This document shows positions 29,390-42,313 of a DNA stretch of 64,000 nucleotides, one piece after another. The translations under genes were made by a program, and so were the position numbers. Under the pieces are notes generated by a model. The model saw nothing but the letters and a program-made list of their open reading frames with translations, made no database searches and was not told the DNA's origin. Source of the DNA: Fremontodendron californicum (lineage: Eukaryota > Streptophyta > Magnoliopsida > Malvales > Malvaceae); assembly GCA_030761205.1 (NCBI GenBank), contig JAULJL010000025.1:8499501-8563500 (forward strand), in the 5' to 3' direction. Positions within the stretch are counted from its first letter, which is position 1. Each line of letters begins with the position of its first letter.

Positions 29390-31762
29390 ATATTGCTGGT
29401 TGTGTGTTTTATATTACTTATTTCTCTTTGAAAAAATGATTTTGAGCTTGATGATCTTGAGCTTGATGATCTTGGTTTTTATCAAGTGATGGTTATAGCT
29501 GGATTAACATCCAAGGGGCTAGCCTTGAGCCAATCATTTTTTCTTGCTGCAAATCATGTTTTCAAACAATTTTTAGTGTGATTTTGGTTAGGATCAACCA
29601 ATGATCCACAGCCAAAATCTCTTTTTCAAACTAGTTGGAAAAAACAATGTTTTGCAAGTTGGTTATGCTGATTTCGGGCAATATTTTCACTATGCATTTT
29701 TTGTCCAAATAAAATAATATTTCTACCTCATTTAGTTTATCACTTTTTGAACCTAATTTTAATTTTTCATATTTTTTTGAATTTTGATAATGGGTGAAAA
29801 AATAGTTTAGTAAAATTGAGTTTTTGGGGTCAAAACAAGCTTTTAAAGCTAGCAAGTTTTGGATTTTCTTTCACTAGGGGAAGGGGGCTGGCCAAACCTT
29901 TAGGGGCTGTTTCCTAAGATATTTTTGATCATTTAAAATTTAAAAAATTGGTTTTAAGAAAATCGGTTCATGGGTAGATAAAACGAGCTTTAAAGCTGAA
30001 AAAACTCGGACTTTTATACTAGGCCATTTGGCCACGTTGGGTTTTTTCTTTCAAAATTGCATCATTTTTTTACTTCATTTTGGTTTTCGAAATGTTTTCA
30101 TCGTTTAGAGGTATTCGGATGTCAAACAATGGCGTTTGGATGCCTCTTAATTCGAACAAAAATTTGTGCCCAAAATCTTTAATTTTGAATTCCAATTTTT
30201 CTTTCAAAAGTAGTCGGACATCTTTTTAGATGTTTGGATATCCTCTCTTCAAGGGAGAAACACATTCCGTTTTCATGCATTGCATATTTTAAAAGATTTT
30301 TTTTACTAATTTAGCATAAAAACGCAGTTTTTCGGTTTCCTAGACATTTGGCGAGAATTAGTTCTTAATCTTTGCCGGGTTTGTCGGGAAGGTTAGGAAA
30401 TTATTCAACACACGCGTTTATGAAATTGTAAGGTATGATTTTCGTTTTCTTCATAATTATGTATGTGTCATGCGAAAAGATATTTTTCCAAAGCTTTGTC
30501 GAGTCTGCTTGGGAGTTCGATAAAATGTCCCGACGTATGCAATTTATGTAATTTCAAACAAAAAGAAAATCCATGAAAAAAAGAATTTTAAATAATGATG
30601 TGTGCATATTCTATGTTCATGCATATTCCATGATGAGGTCATTTAATAATTGATGTCTACTTTTGCCATCTTGATCATGATAAGTCTATGTTCATGAATA
30701 TTCCATAATGATGTCATTTTATGATTGTTATTCATGTTGCTATCTTGATCATGATGTGTTGATGGATGTGAATATTTTATGATGATATCATTTTATGATT
30801 AGTGCCTATATGATCTTTTTTGTATGCCATGTCATGATAAGATTTGCCATGTCATGCATGCCATGTCATGAATTCTTTTGCCATGTCATATTAAAATATT
30901 CGTCATGTCATGATAATTATGCATGTTGTTTGATTTATATTTATATCTTAGTAATAATTTGCATATCCATGATCATTTTTAAATGATTTTAAATGCATGG
31001 AAAATAATAATGGTTTTTAATAAAATAAGGTTATTCTCAAGTTAAAATAATTCATGAGTTCTCTGCTGGATCTGCCGATGAGGATATCATCAATTATCAT
31101 TAGCAAGGAAATATCCTTTTTCTCAAAAAACGAGGGTGATTCGGACAATTTCAAAATAAAAGAAAATTTCTATGTTTTGCCGGGCCTACCGAAAAATATA
31201 GAAAATTTTATGTTAATAAATTCCGGATTATTCTCAAAGAATATGATTGTTTTTAAAGGGGATTATTTTTAAATATCGAAACAGTAATCGACCTTAATTT
31301 AGACTTCATGATAACACGTGATTAATAAGGTATCCTTTTATACGGGCGTTGTGGGGGTGCTAATCCTTCCCCGTGACATAACCAACTCCCGAACCTACTT
31401 TTTTTTTCTCTAGTTCAAAGCGCAGACTTCAAAATTGGTTTTCTTAAAATGTTTTATTTAATTTGAAAATGTTTTACAAAAATCAGTTTTAATAGGTGAC
31501 CGATCACACATAGCCAAAAAAGAACGATGGTCGAAGGTTGTTCATGTACATGCGAACTGCTTCTGACTCAGTGATGGGTTCAATTATACTGACTGTCACA
31601 TATCAGCTGTAGCATATGCATATGCGCAGTGAAGCACTTTTTCATTCCGTAAAGATAGGTTTCTCATTTTTATTTAAGAGGAACCAATAATTTTCTTTTC
31701 CTCTTCCCCCACTTCTTTTACCGTCATTTAGACGGGTCCCGCAACGAGATCACGTTATGACA
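27356..31762 (+). mobile_element. Ogre/Tat-type solo LTR (family A)
   Basis: 4407 bp from TGTAGACAACTAATTTTGTC to TTATGACA, flanked by perfect 5-bp duplications AAGTG (27351-27355 and 31763-31767). There is no polypurine tract on the left and no primer site on the right, so recombination has removed the interior. It matches the LTR at 6502-11479 over most of its length but lacks that copy's 1.1-kb insertion. Confidence 0.85.
29358..29393. repeat. (TA)n microsatellite
   Basis: An almost pure TA run with one interruption, inside the solo LTR. The open frame at 29257-29439 passes through it and is not a gene. Confidence 0.85.
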
Positions 31763-31767
31763 AAGTG

Positions 31768-32443
31768 TATTAGGAGACACTTTGAGAATTGTCTTCTCAT
31801 TTTTTGGATGTGGTGAGCTAATTTTTCCAAGTTTCTTTTTCACTTGCATTCTTCCACGTTTCTTTGTCACTTGCATGCAGAATTTGTCTAGATTTCCCAA
31901 GCTTCCTCATCTTACTTGGAGGTCGACTTCATCTCACTTAGGTGCAGACTTTGCTTCTTTATTACGTAGATTTTTTTTTATCTTACTTTAAGTAGCTATA
32001 TCCAAGGATAATGTGTGAAGTTCAGAGTATAAGTGATGAAGTTGTGGTCGTCCGCGAGCGAAAGTGATGGAATGTGGAGATCCAAGTTTAGCAGCTTGAG
32101 GATATTGATGTACAAACTTTTTGGGAAACTTTGATGTCTGAGCTTAAGGGCTTAGGGAACTTAGACATCCAAGCCTAAAATGCGTGCTACCATTAATTAT
32201 TAAGGACTTGTCATCCTTTTATTTCTTGGACATCAGACTATTAATGCCTTCTTGTAGCTGATGCAACTCTCAAAGCAATTGAGAAACTTGCATCCCAATT
32301 TCTTAGTGGTGTTTGCAAACCTTGGCTTAAGGAAGGAGCACCAAGATCTTGGACTGAAAGACTTTACATATGATGGCATTATTACTCATGTGATGTTTGG
32401 TTGACAAGGTCGAACGTGCCACCATAGGATTCCATTTTGGGGA
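31768..32443. other. Unassigned sequence
   Basis: No recognisable gene or repeat ends. It continues the sequence interrupted by the solo LTR on the left and meets a copia LTR end at 32444. It may be decayed retroelement interior. Confidence 0.3.
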
Positions 32444-33728
32444 TGTTGGGAAATCTAGCCTCATGCTCAAACATGTTTAGCATAAAATAATAAAACAAAA
32501 ACACGGCAGAAACAAAACATAGAAGCAGCTGGATCCCTGAGGATGTTTAGATCGTGATTTAAATGTGGTTAAATACAAATAAAATTTTTCACTCATCTGA
32601 TTTTGAGATCATACCTACTCAAAGACTCGTAACTTTGAGTTTGTTGTTCCCTGCACGAACGCTGCAATGGAATGGTCACTGCACGATCTCTCCAAGGCCA
32701 CGAGCAACATAAGCGTATTACCTCCAACGGTGATCCACACGAACGGATGTTGGAGCCCTTCTTAAGGCTTGGGGACTCTCCAATTCCGGTTGGATGGTTT
32801 TAATCACAATCAAAAGGTTAAGTTTTTCTTTGTTTTCTCTCAAGCTCGAAACTCACCAAGAACAATTCTTTGGTTCGGCTATAAAGGAAAATCAAGAGAA
32901 AAAGCAAGGAGAAGGTGCGGCTTGAATGGGAAAGCCTTGGCTGAATCTTTTACACTATTAGGTTTGTAAAACTGTTTTTGCTTATTATTCTTCTCTAGTT
33001 TCCACTTAAGAAATAATTCTCACACCACAAGTAATGTGGCCGGCCATCCCCTTAAGCGATTAGGCTTGGATGAGTTTGCTACAATATTAAACTCTTCATA
33101 TGAGGTGAAACTCTTCCACCTCAAAGAGTTCTGGTTCGATCATGACACTAACACTTAGTGTGAATGGCTGAACCTCTACACTTAAAGGGATTAAGATCAT
33201 GATCGGCCAAGCTTGTACAAGTAAAAGAGTTTTGGTTCAAAACCAACTCTTCAATCCCACTTAGTAATTCGGCTAAGCTAGAAGATTTAAGCTAGAGTTT
33301 GGTTGACAATCAAACTTCTTGCTAAAGCAAAACTCTTTCACTTCTAATCTCCTACTTGCATTAGAACACTATCATATAGCAATCAACCGAACTTAGACAT
33401 GTACAAGGCCATGTTCGGCTATACATAGATAAAGAGAGAGGAGTTTGATTCATAATCAACCTCTTAGAATCCTAATAGGATTCAACCACCTCGGTTTAAC
33501 AGAGTTTGATTCATAATAAGACTTTTTGCTCAAGTGAAACTCTTTCAGCTAGCAAGTCTTAGAGTCCTAGTCAAACACTAACTCTTAGTGCCAAACCCAA
33601 AATTAGACGTGATCGAATGTTCGGTTTAGTGAAATACAAGAAGATAGAATTTGATTTGCAATCAAACTCCTCGAAGAAGAGAAACTTTTTCTCATTTTGC
33701 ACAACTCCAAATTTTGGCCAGGACAACT
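32444..33728 (-). mobile_element. Copia LTR, truncated by the next one
   Basis: Starts TGTTGGGAAATCTAGCCTCATG and shares with 840-3022 the stretches CGATCTCTCCAA, GGTGATCCACACGAACG-like text and CTCTTTCACTT-type repeats. It stops where a second LTR begins at 33729. The remaining right part is not found in the window. Confidence 0.6.
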
Positions 33729-35591
33729 TATTGATAGATTTGGCCTAATGCTCAAATAAGAAAACGATATAATGAAGAACATGAACACAACGGAATAAAT
33801 AAACAAAGGAGTAGCCAAATCTCCAAGGATCATGCTTGTATAAAGCATGCATATGATCAAGAATCATACCTTAACTCAAAGATTTAGTAATCTTGAGTTT
33901 CCAAACAGCCCATGCAATCTTGAACACCAAGAAGGAATTTCGAGACTTTAAGCCACCTTAGTTTTTGGCCTCTAACGGAATCCACACAAGATGAACAAGA
34001 GAACCTTCTTCAAGGTAGGAATGGAGTGCTTGCAAAAATCCATGATAGTGGTTTAGGTTTCATAAATCTCTCCCCATCAAGAGGAACCATGGTTGAATGC
34101 TTCATAAGCATCAAGAAGGAATAAAACATTTTTTTCTACCTTCCACAGGGTTTGGTGCATCAACCATAGGGAAAATCTTGATCTTCTTTCTTTTCACACT
34201 AAGCCTTTGCTTTCGTGAGAGAAATTTTTTCTCTCTCCCAATTCACTAAGAGGAAAGGAGAAAGAAAGAAGAAAAAGACACCAAAACATGCACATACAAT
34301 GTGCGGCCAAACCTTGGAAATATGGTGGCTATGTTTCTTCATATGGGGGGCGGTAAGACTCTAAGAGTATGGACTTAGGGTTATAACAAAACTCTTATGT
34401 TATTTTCTCTTAAGTCCCTCCACTTAACTAAACCATTAAATTAAGCCCTTATTGATTAAATTATCAATTTAATCAATTAGGTTCATTCCATTTTAATCTC
34501 TTAATTTACCTTAATATGTGTGACCATTAGGCTTCAAATATGTTGGCAATGAACATAAACTATAATCCAAGGATAATTAATTTACATTCATAGATCATGA
34601 GCGGACTCTAGCAAGCCATCAAGAACCACCCAAATATTGGAGAGTCAAGTTAGTCTCGACATAACCTTTCAGTGTCCAGTCCATTAGTGCAATTCGGTCC
34701 TTTCACCAAATATCCCGAAAATGCCATGAGCATGATGCAGTGTCTACTCATGTAACCAATCCATGTTAGTTCTTGCAGCTTATGGTTAACCACGTTAATT
34801 TAGAGAAATGATTTCTCCTTAATTCATGTTTCTCTAGCCAAAGACTTCATCAAATTAAATGAAGCCAAGAACATATGAAATATATCTCCCAATGTCACTT
34901 GGAGTGGTGAATCCTCTCTGGATCACTCATCCACCTTCGTATTCTTCATGTCATACCCAAAATCACCCTCCTATAGGAATCCCTTACTGGGACCCGTTCG
35001 TGATGAAACCAAAGCATGGCATTCCCCAAACAAGATGACTTGGTATCACAAGCCAGAGAACTATTTACATGACTAGCACATGAGAACGTCTCATTGACAT
35101 TTGAGTGACATACCAAATGGAGTTCTCATGGTGGGCCAAGTTCAGTGAACTTGTTTTCCAACAAGCACCTACATGTTATCCCAAGGATACAATATACTTC
35201 AACCCATGAGATCGGTTGCTTACTTCACAAGTAAAAAGGCTTAACATGCATTGAGCACTGTCAATGCCCCGTCTTTACAATAAGATGACCAGGAACAGTT
35301 TAGGAACAAGGCTTTGATGCATAGGGATCTCAGAATTATATCTCTTTATAATTCCTTTACAAGACCTTTATGTTCCATAGGCTTCATCCAATTAGTACTT
35401 TAATAACTATTATTATCGTACTAACATAAAGGAAAACCTTGTATCACTAAGGAATAGTGATAGGCTTGTATTATTAACTGTATATCCTTTGTCCAATCTG
35501 ATTGGCTCAAGGGCATAAACTAATAATCTCCCACTTGCACTTGAGGCCATCATGTTGCTTAAGTGCCAGATGAGAATATGCTTGGTCATAT
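33729..35591 (-). mobile_element. Copia 3' LTR with polypurine tract and stub of interior
   Basis: LTR 33729-35525 begins TATTGATAGATTTGGCC and ends GCATAAACTAATA. It is followed by ATCTCCCACTTGCACTTGAG, which on the minus strand is a copia polypurine tract and pol 3' end. About 65 bp of interior remain before the next element starts at 35592. The rest of this element is missing. Confidence 0.65.
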
Positions 35592-37258
35592 TGTTGGGAT
35601 TCGGCTCATGCTCAAACAGAGATAATGTATACTTTAATCAACAAGTTAAACATACAACACAGCGGAATAAAATAAAACATAGAGAATACTGAATCCCTCC
35701 AAGGATCTTCCTATGAATTCAAACTGACTAGGCATTCAAGAAAAGATAACAACCAAAATCTCATACCTCTGTTTTGGAGATTGTCAAAACCTCAAGACAG
35801 ATTCTTGACGTTCTTGTTCTTGTACACAAAGCTCGCTTGTCGAAAACCAAAGTTGTCCAGTTGTCCTACCTCTAACAGTAATCCACATAGGTGATCTGAA
35901 AACCTTCATAAGGTTGAGACTATGTTTTGCCAAGACGATGCTAGTAGTCTAGGTTGTGAGAAACCTTCCTCCTTTACCTTAGTTAGCCAAAAGTAACAAG
36001 AAGATTCGTATTCCTCCTTCACCTATGCTATTCGGCCGAACCTTACCAGTGTTAGTGAGAGGCGCCGGTTTAGGTAAGATCCTTAGGGAGGAGACGGCAA
36101 CAACATAAGCATATATATAAGTAGGTTTAGTGTATGCCAACTTTTGGACTAACTGCACTAAAGCCCTTATACATATTATTAAATATTCACAATAAGCCCA
36201 CAACACTTAATGAATATTTAATCTGGCCCAATCTCATTTTAATTTCATTAATCACCTTTTGTGTGTGACCCATTAGGCCCTTAAATGTTGGCAATAAATA
36301 TAATTAATTCAATTAAGAATTTCTATTTATATTTATAGATCATGAGCGACATCTAGCAATGCATCAAGACCACCCAAATGCCAAGAGAGTCATCAAGCTT
36401 CAACTAGCCTTTCGTGTACAATATGTCTGTGTAACTCGATCCCTTCATCAAATATCACGGGATAGGAAAGAGCATGGTTCAATGTCTACTCTTAACCCAT
36501 TCCATATTAGATCTGCAGCTTTAATTTAACTCCTTAAGTATTGCCTTGGCCAAGGACTTCCATAAGTTAATATAAGCTAGGTACATGTGAGATATGTCCC
36601 CTTAATCACTTTGGGTGATGAATCCTCTCTGGACCACTCATTCATCTATGCTTCATGTCATACCCAATAACACCCTACTATAAGCATCCTCGTGATTAGG
36701 ACCCGTTCGTAATTAAATCTAAGTATGAAAGTTCACATAAAAGATGACCTGGTGTCACAAGTCAAAGTTTTACTTACACTATTGGCAAATGAGAGTATTT
36801 TCCATAGACACTTGAGTGAAATACCCAATGGAACTCTCACAGCGGGTCATGTTCAGTGAACTTGTTCAACTAACAAGCACCTATATGTTATTCCCAAGTA
36901 TCTCTATACTTTCAACCTATGAGATTAGTTGCATGCATCAAGTGCATGAAGGCTTAACATATGCCAGTCTTTGAGCATTGTCAATGCCCTATCTTGATAA
37001 TACAATTACCAGGAACAGTTTTAGAAACACCGCATTGATGCATAAGGATCCTCATAATTGTAACTCCTTATAATTCCTTTGCAACGCCTTTGTGTTTCAT
37101 GGGCTTTATCTTCACAAGTTATTTATAACAATTATAACAATACTTATGGATAAAGAAATACCTCAATTATAATTAATAAACTATAATGTGCAATACATGA
37201 ATATATAAATAGTGTTTTACAAGCTTAACTTGATTGGCTTGTAGGGCTTACGCCAACA
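35592..37258 (-). repeat. Copia 3' LTR
   Basis: 1667 bp, TGTTGGGATTCGG to TACGCCAACA, with mutually inverted ends. It pairs with 42314-43969 but with many small differences, so the insertion is old relative to the LOG-bearing element. Confidence 0.85.
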
Positions 37259-37270
37259 ATCTCCCACTAG
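37259..37270 (-). promoter_or_regulatory. Copia polypurine tract
   Basis: Minus strand CTAGTGGGAGAT directly abuts the 3' LTR. Confidence 0.7.
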
Positions 37271-40040
37271 CACTAAAGCCAATAGCCCATGTCCTTCCAT
37301 GTGACGATTGTGTTTCTGCTGGGGCAGAACCTTAGTGAAAAGATCAGCTATATTATCCTCTATGGGTACCCTTTCCATACTTATATCACCTCTTTGAATT
37401 ATGTCTCTAATCAAGTGATATTGTCGCAATACATGTTTGGAATTGTGATAAGACCGTGGTTCCTTAGCTTGCGCTATGGATCCATTGTTATCACCGTAAA
37501 GTGGTACTGGATCTACAATGCTTGGAACCACACCAAGTTCAGTTATGAACTTCTTAATCCAAACAACCTCCTTCGCTGCCTCACGCGGAGATGAATTCAG
37601 CCTCTGTTGTTGAATCTGCAGTTGTAGTCTGTTTGGAACTTTTCCAACTGACTGCAGTAACATTTAAGGTAAATACGTAACCGCCCTGCAATTTACTGTC
37701 ATCCCTATCAGTTTGGAATCCAGCATCTGTATAAACCCCTAACTTGGAGTTCAGTCCCTCCATAGACCAAGAAAATATCCTTAATTCTTCTCAAGTACTT
37801 GAGAATATTCGTACAGCATTCCAGTGAATTTCACCAGGATTGCTTTGGTATCGGCTCGTGACACACAGAGCGTATGATACATCTGGTCTTGTACACAACA
37901 TGGCATACATGATAGATCCTATTGCTGAAGCATAAGGGATCCTATACATCCGTGTCCTTTCTTCATAAGTTTTAGGACACATCTCTTTTGAAAGTTGTAC
38001 ACCATGTATCATAGGCAAGTTACCTCTTTTGGAGATATCCATGGTAAACCTCTTTAGCACCTTGTCTATGTAAACGAATTGGGATAATCCAAGCAACCTT
38101 TTCGATTTATCTCTATAGATCTTAATTCCCAGAATATATGCTGCTTCTCCCAAATCCTTCGTGGAGAATTGTTTGGACAGCCAGACCTTGGTGGTCTGAA
38201 GCATAGGTACATTGTTTCCTATGAGCAATATGTCGTCGACATATAGCACTAGGAACACAACTGCATGTCCGTTTACCTTCTTGTAAACACATGGTTCATC
38301 AGGATTCTTAATGAAACCAAATTCTTTAATTGTTTCATCAAACCTGATGTTCTAACTCCGAGATGCTTGCCATAGTCCATAAATGGACTTTTGCAGTTTG
38401 CATACCTTATTAGAAGTGGCCTTGGATGAAAAACCTTCAGGTTGAGTCATATACACTTCCTCTTGCAAATTCCCGTTAAGGAATGTCGTTTTTACATCCA
38501 TTTGCCATATCTCATAATCATGGTATGCAGCAATAGCAAGCATAATCCTAATTGACTTACCATGGCAACTGGTGAAAAGGTTTCTCCAAAATCATTGCCT
38601 TCAACTTGATTATAACCTTTTGCAACCAATCTGGCCTTATACGTTTGTATGTTGCCATCTATGTCTGTCTTTATCTTGTAGACCCATTTACACCATATTG
38701 GTTTTATCCCTTGAGGTGGAACAACTGAAGACCAAACTTGGTTAACTTCCATGGCATCCATTTCGAATTTCATGACTTCTATCCATTTCTTGGAATTGAT
38801 GTCCGACATCGCTTCCTTGTAGGTAGTAGGTTCATTATCAATAGGCAAACCATCTCCCAAAAGAAATCCATATCTTATTGGAGTTTGCCTCTCCCTACTA
38901 GACCTTCGGAGTACTAGTGTTTCTTGAGCATTAGTTCGAGCATCCAATGCCTCGACCAATGGCTCAGGTTCCGAAGGAATGTTAGGTTGTGGTTCTTGAA
39001 CTTCTTCAAGATCTATTTTACTGCCACTGAATCCTTCAAGTAGAAACTCTTTATCTAGAAAAGCTGCGTGTTTTGACACAAACACCTTTTGATCAGTAGG
39101 ATTGTAAAAGTTATCCAACAGTCTCTTTAGGATATCCCACAAACTTACATTTTTTTGATCTAGCTCCCAGCTTATCAGAAGGTACTTCCTTCACATAAGC
39201 AGTACATCCCCAAATCTTTAGAAAAGATAAACACGGCTTCTTGCCATTCCATATCTCATATGGTACCTTATCTATCGACTTGCTTGGAACCCTATTTAGA
39301 AGGTAAGCTGCAGTTTCTAAGGCATATCCCCAAAAGAATATTGAAAGGTCAGCTTTAGACATCATGGATCGAACCATGTTCAACAAGGTAAAATTTCTCC
39401 TCTCGGACACTCCGTTATGCTGAGGAGTTCCAGGTGGAGTCCATTGTGACAGAATTCCATTTTTCGTCAAATGATCCAAGAAATCATGGGTTAAATATTC
39501 TCCTCCTCGATCCGATCTAAGAGTTAGAATATTTTTCCCAGTCTGTTTCTCTACTTCAGCTCTGAACTCTTTGAACTTTTCAAAAGCTTCAGACTTGTAT
39601 CTCATCATATACACATAACCATATTTAGAATGATCATCGATAAAGGTTATGAAGTATGAGTAATTACCTCTAGCAGTTGTGTTTAGTGGCCTACATACAT
39701 CTGAATGTATTAAGCCCAATAAAACACCAGCTCTTTCACCCTTTCCAGTAAAAGGAGTCTTGGTTATCTTACCAAGGAGACAACATTCACAAGTCCCATA
39801 TGATTCATAATCAAAGTGTTCCAAATAACCATGTTTATGCAATTTCGAAATCCTTGTCTCATTGAAATGACCAAGTCTACAGTGCCAGATGTAAGTCTTA
39901 CTTAGATCATGCTTTCTTGCTTTCTTGACATTTATATTGAACACAGGCATCTCTAGATCCAAAACATATAATCCATTATGTAATGTTGCCGATCCATAGT
40001 GAATGTCTTTAAGAATGATGGAGCAACTATTGCCCTTCAT
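37271..40040 (-). pseudogene. Copia pol remnant (integrase, reverse transcriptase, RNase H)
   Basis: Reading from the right: integrase in 39111-40040 with zinc residues (HCRLGHF, CECC) and the catalytic context HSDVC, LRSDRGGEY and HNGVSERRN. Next is a linker and the reverse transcriptase N part (38352-39142, with WCKWVYKIKTD and QMDVKTTFLNG), then the reverse transcriptase core with YVDD at 37791-38258. RNase H pieces with DAGFQTD and TTEAEF lie in 37581-37763. A last piece with DNNGSIAQAKEP and HIDIRYH-like text runs into the LTR. Frames shift near 39125, 38515 and 37620, and a stop interrupts near 38352, so the gene is dead. Confidence 0.85.
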
Positions 40041-42300
40041 TCTTATCTCGAAACCATCATTAACAGGAGGTATGAAACCGAAATGATATTTCTAGACAAT
40101 ACTGGAACAAAGTAACAATCTTTCAGTTCCAATTTCATGCCAGACGGCAAAGATAAAGTACATGTTCCAACGGCCAATGCTTCAACTTTTGCAGTATTGC
40201 CTACTCTTAGAACTGCTTCCTTTCAACATCCTTATGTCATTACATAGATGTGAACCGCATCCTGAATCAATTATCTAGGAATTGGATTTAACAGTAGAAA
40301 AATTTAGTTCAATCTCAAACACAATCAACCCAGAAACTTCTATAAGTTTTTCTTGACTTGTCAAGTGAGCAGCCTTCCTTTCATTGAGAACGCTTCTCAA
40401 TCTTTTGTACCAATCCAAACAATTTGGACTAATGGCATTCATAATTCCACGCAGTGTAGTTAAAGTATTAACCATTTTCAACAACCTAATATGGAAAAAG
40501 TATATATCAGTTATATTCATGCATTTATACCAATTCAAGATGAGTTATTAAATCTCTTATTAGTTCTCCCACTAATTTTTTGAGATAATAGCCCTCACTA
40601 TTATTCAGAAATCTCATCAAGGTATTTCTAGTGGTCTGAGATCCCTTTCAACATGTTGCAACCTTGAGTGACTCAACAAATTAAAACAAGCCCAGTTGGC
40701 TAGATAATATAGCTTATCAATTGCATCTCTATGCAATTCCCAGATCAGTTAGGTGACAACTCTTTGTCTAAGAACATCATATGTACTTCGCCTAACTTTG
40801 CCTCTAACACTATGCTGTCAAGTTTTAAAGCATCCGGACAACATAGCATTAGTTGAGTAAGACCCAACTTCATAACTCAAACATATTCGTACAGTAGTTT
40901 GACTCTGGGTGACTCAATAAACCTTCTACTGGAAGAACTCTGGTTATCTTTGTTATGATGATGGAAGGCAACTTTATCATGCGAAACATGTGATTCAATA
41001 TTATAAAGAGGTATGTCCTTGTTCTTTATAAGTCTCATCATATCAAACATTCATAGCATTGATAATATCGCATAAAATAAATCTATAACATGCTTTCAAC
41101 TTGGATGATTATGGACTTTTCTAATCTAATTTCCTTGAGCCATCAAAGGAAATTAGTTGGTCAAATTCCTAGGTGATTACATACATAGTCTTCAAAGCTT
41201 GTTTGTAATCTCCTTCATGGCGTCTTTGATCTCCATCTTCAAGTTACAAAAATTATCCTAGCTAATCCTAATTTTACACTTTGATGTAACTAATTACATT
41301 TGTAATAAAGAAACCTCAAGTTATATTTGAGGGGAGTTAGGTGAGGAAAGAATTTTTACAACTCCAGAAAATGAGAGATAAGGCAGGGCACGCAGTCCCT
41401 ATTTAATTTAATAAAAATCATAAAATAAATTCAACCATCCACAATCATATTGGGTCTAAGTCCATAATCATCCCATACATTCACAAACAATTTATGAACA
41501 TATAAATCATGCTTTAATCTCTAGTCACCATTCAATGATTATATTTGATCCATAATTTAATTCAAAGAAAATAATAAACATTTATTCCAATCTCATTAGA
41601 ATAAATCATAATCCAATTAGGACTATTTCCTTTAATTAATAATTTAATTGAATATTCATGTAAATTCTTATTTTGGTAATTTAATTAATTTAACAATATT
41701 ACCATGGTTACTAATTTTTAGTGTTGTATCTCAACTAGGACACTACAACATTGGTAACTCAATATTGCTAAAATTATAAGCTATGAGAATTTGATAGAAG
41801 CGAAAAACCCTAGCAAGGGAGGTGCAGGCATTGGTTACTAGATGTAGCTGTCGCCCCTCTATCTCCCTAAAGGATGTCTATCCGCTTTTTACAGCTTCTA
41901 ACTTTTCAATGCTAAATCAATTTTCTGATTTTTTAGGCTTGCCAAGAAAAATTCTAAGCAATTTTAAATCCTGAAAATCATTAAATCATGCATTAAAAAT
42001 CAGCCAAGAAAAATCTACTAGTTTTTCTCACTAAAATCACCAAATTTGCGCAAAGCATGTAAATACAGTTCTCAATAGCTGCCAAACTTTCGCCAGTTGC
42101 ATTAATCAGTTTAAAATAATTTTAAACCAATTAATCAACAAGAATTTATCATATTAACTACTGCCTTCACCGAAACATTACAAGTGCAAATACTCACAAT
42201 TTCGGTTAGTGACAATCGGATCAAAATAACTCAAAGAACAAAATAGTTTTGTTAAAGGTAACAATCAAAGCATAGATCGTATAGGAATAACATAAGCGAG
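40041..42300 (-). other. Copia interior without recognisable gag
   Basis: A protease-side fragment may survive at 40130-40290. The rest, up to the primer site, gives no gag-like or zinc-knuckle frame, although a copia gag would be expected here. It contains short motifs such as GTGACTCAACAAATTAAAAC at 40665 and GTGACTCAATAAAC at 40909. The 87-residue frame at 40275-40538 is not recognised. Confidence 0.5.
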
Positions 42301-42312
42301 GCTCTGATACCA
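42301..42312 (-). promoter_or_regulatory. Primer-binding site, initiator tRNA-Met
   Basis: Minus strand TGGTATCAGAGC, one base after the 5' LTR end. Standard for Ty1/copia elements. Confidence 0.9.
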
Positions 42313-42313
42313 C

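Noticed and set aside
27351..31767. Considered as a full element with the neighbouring LTR at 6502-11479
   Set aside because: Its own perfect AAGTG duplication and lack of primer and polypurine sites show it is a separate solo LTR.
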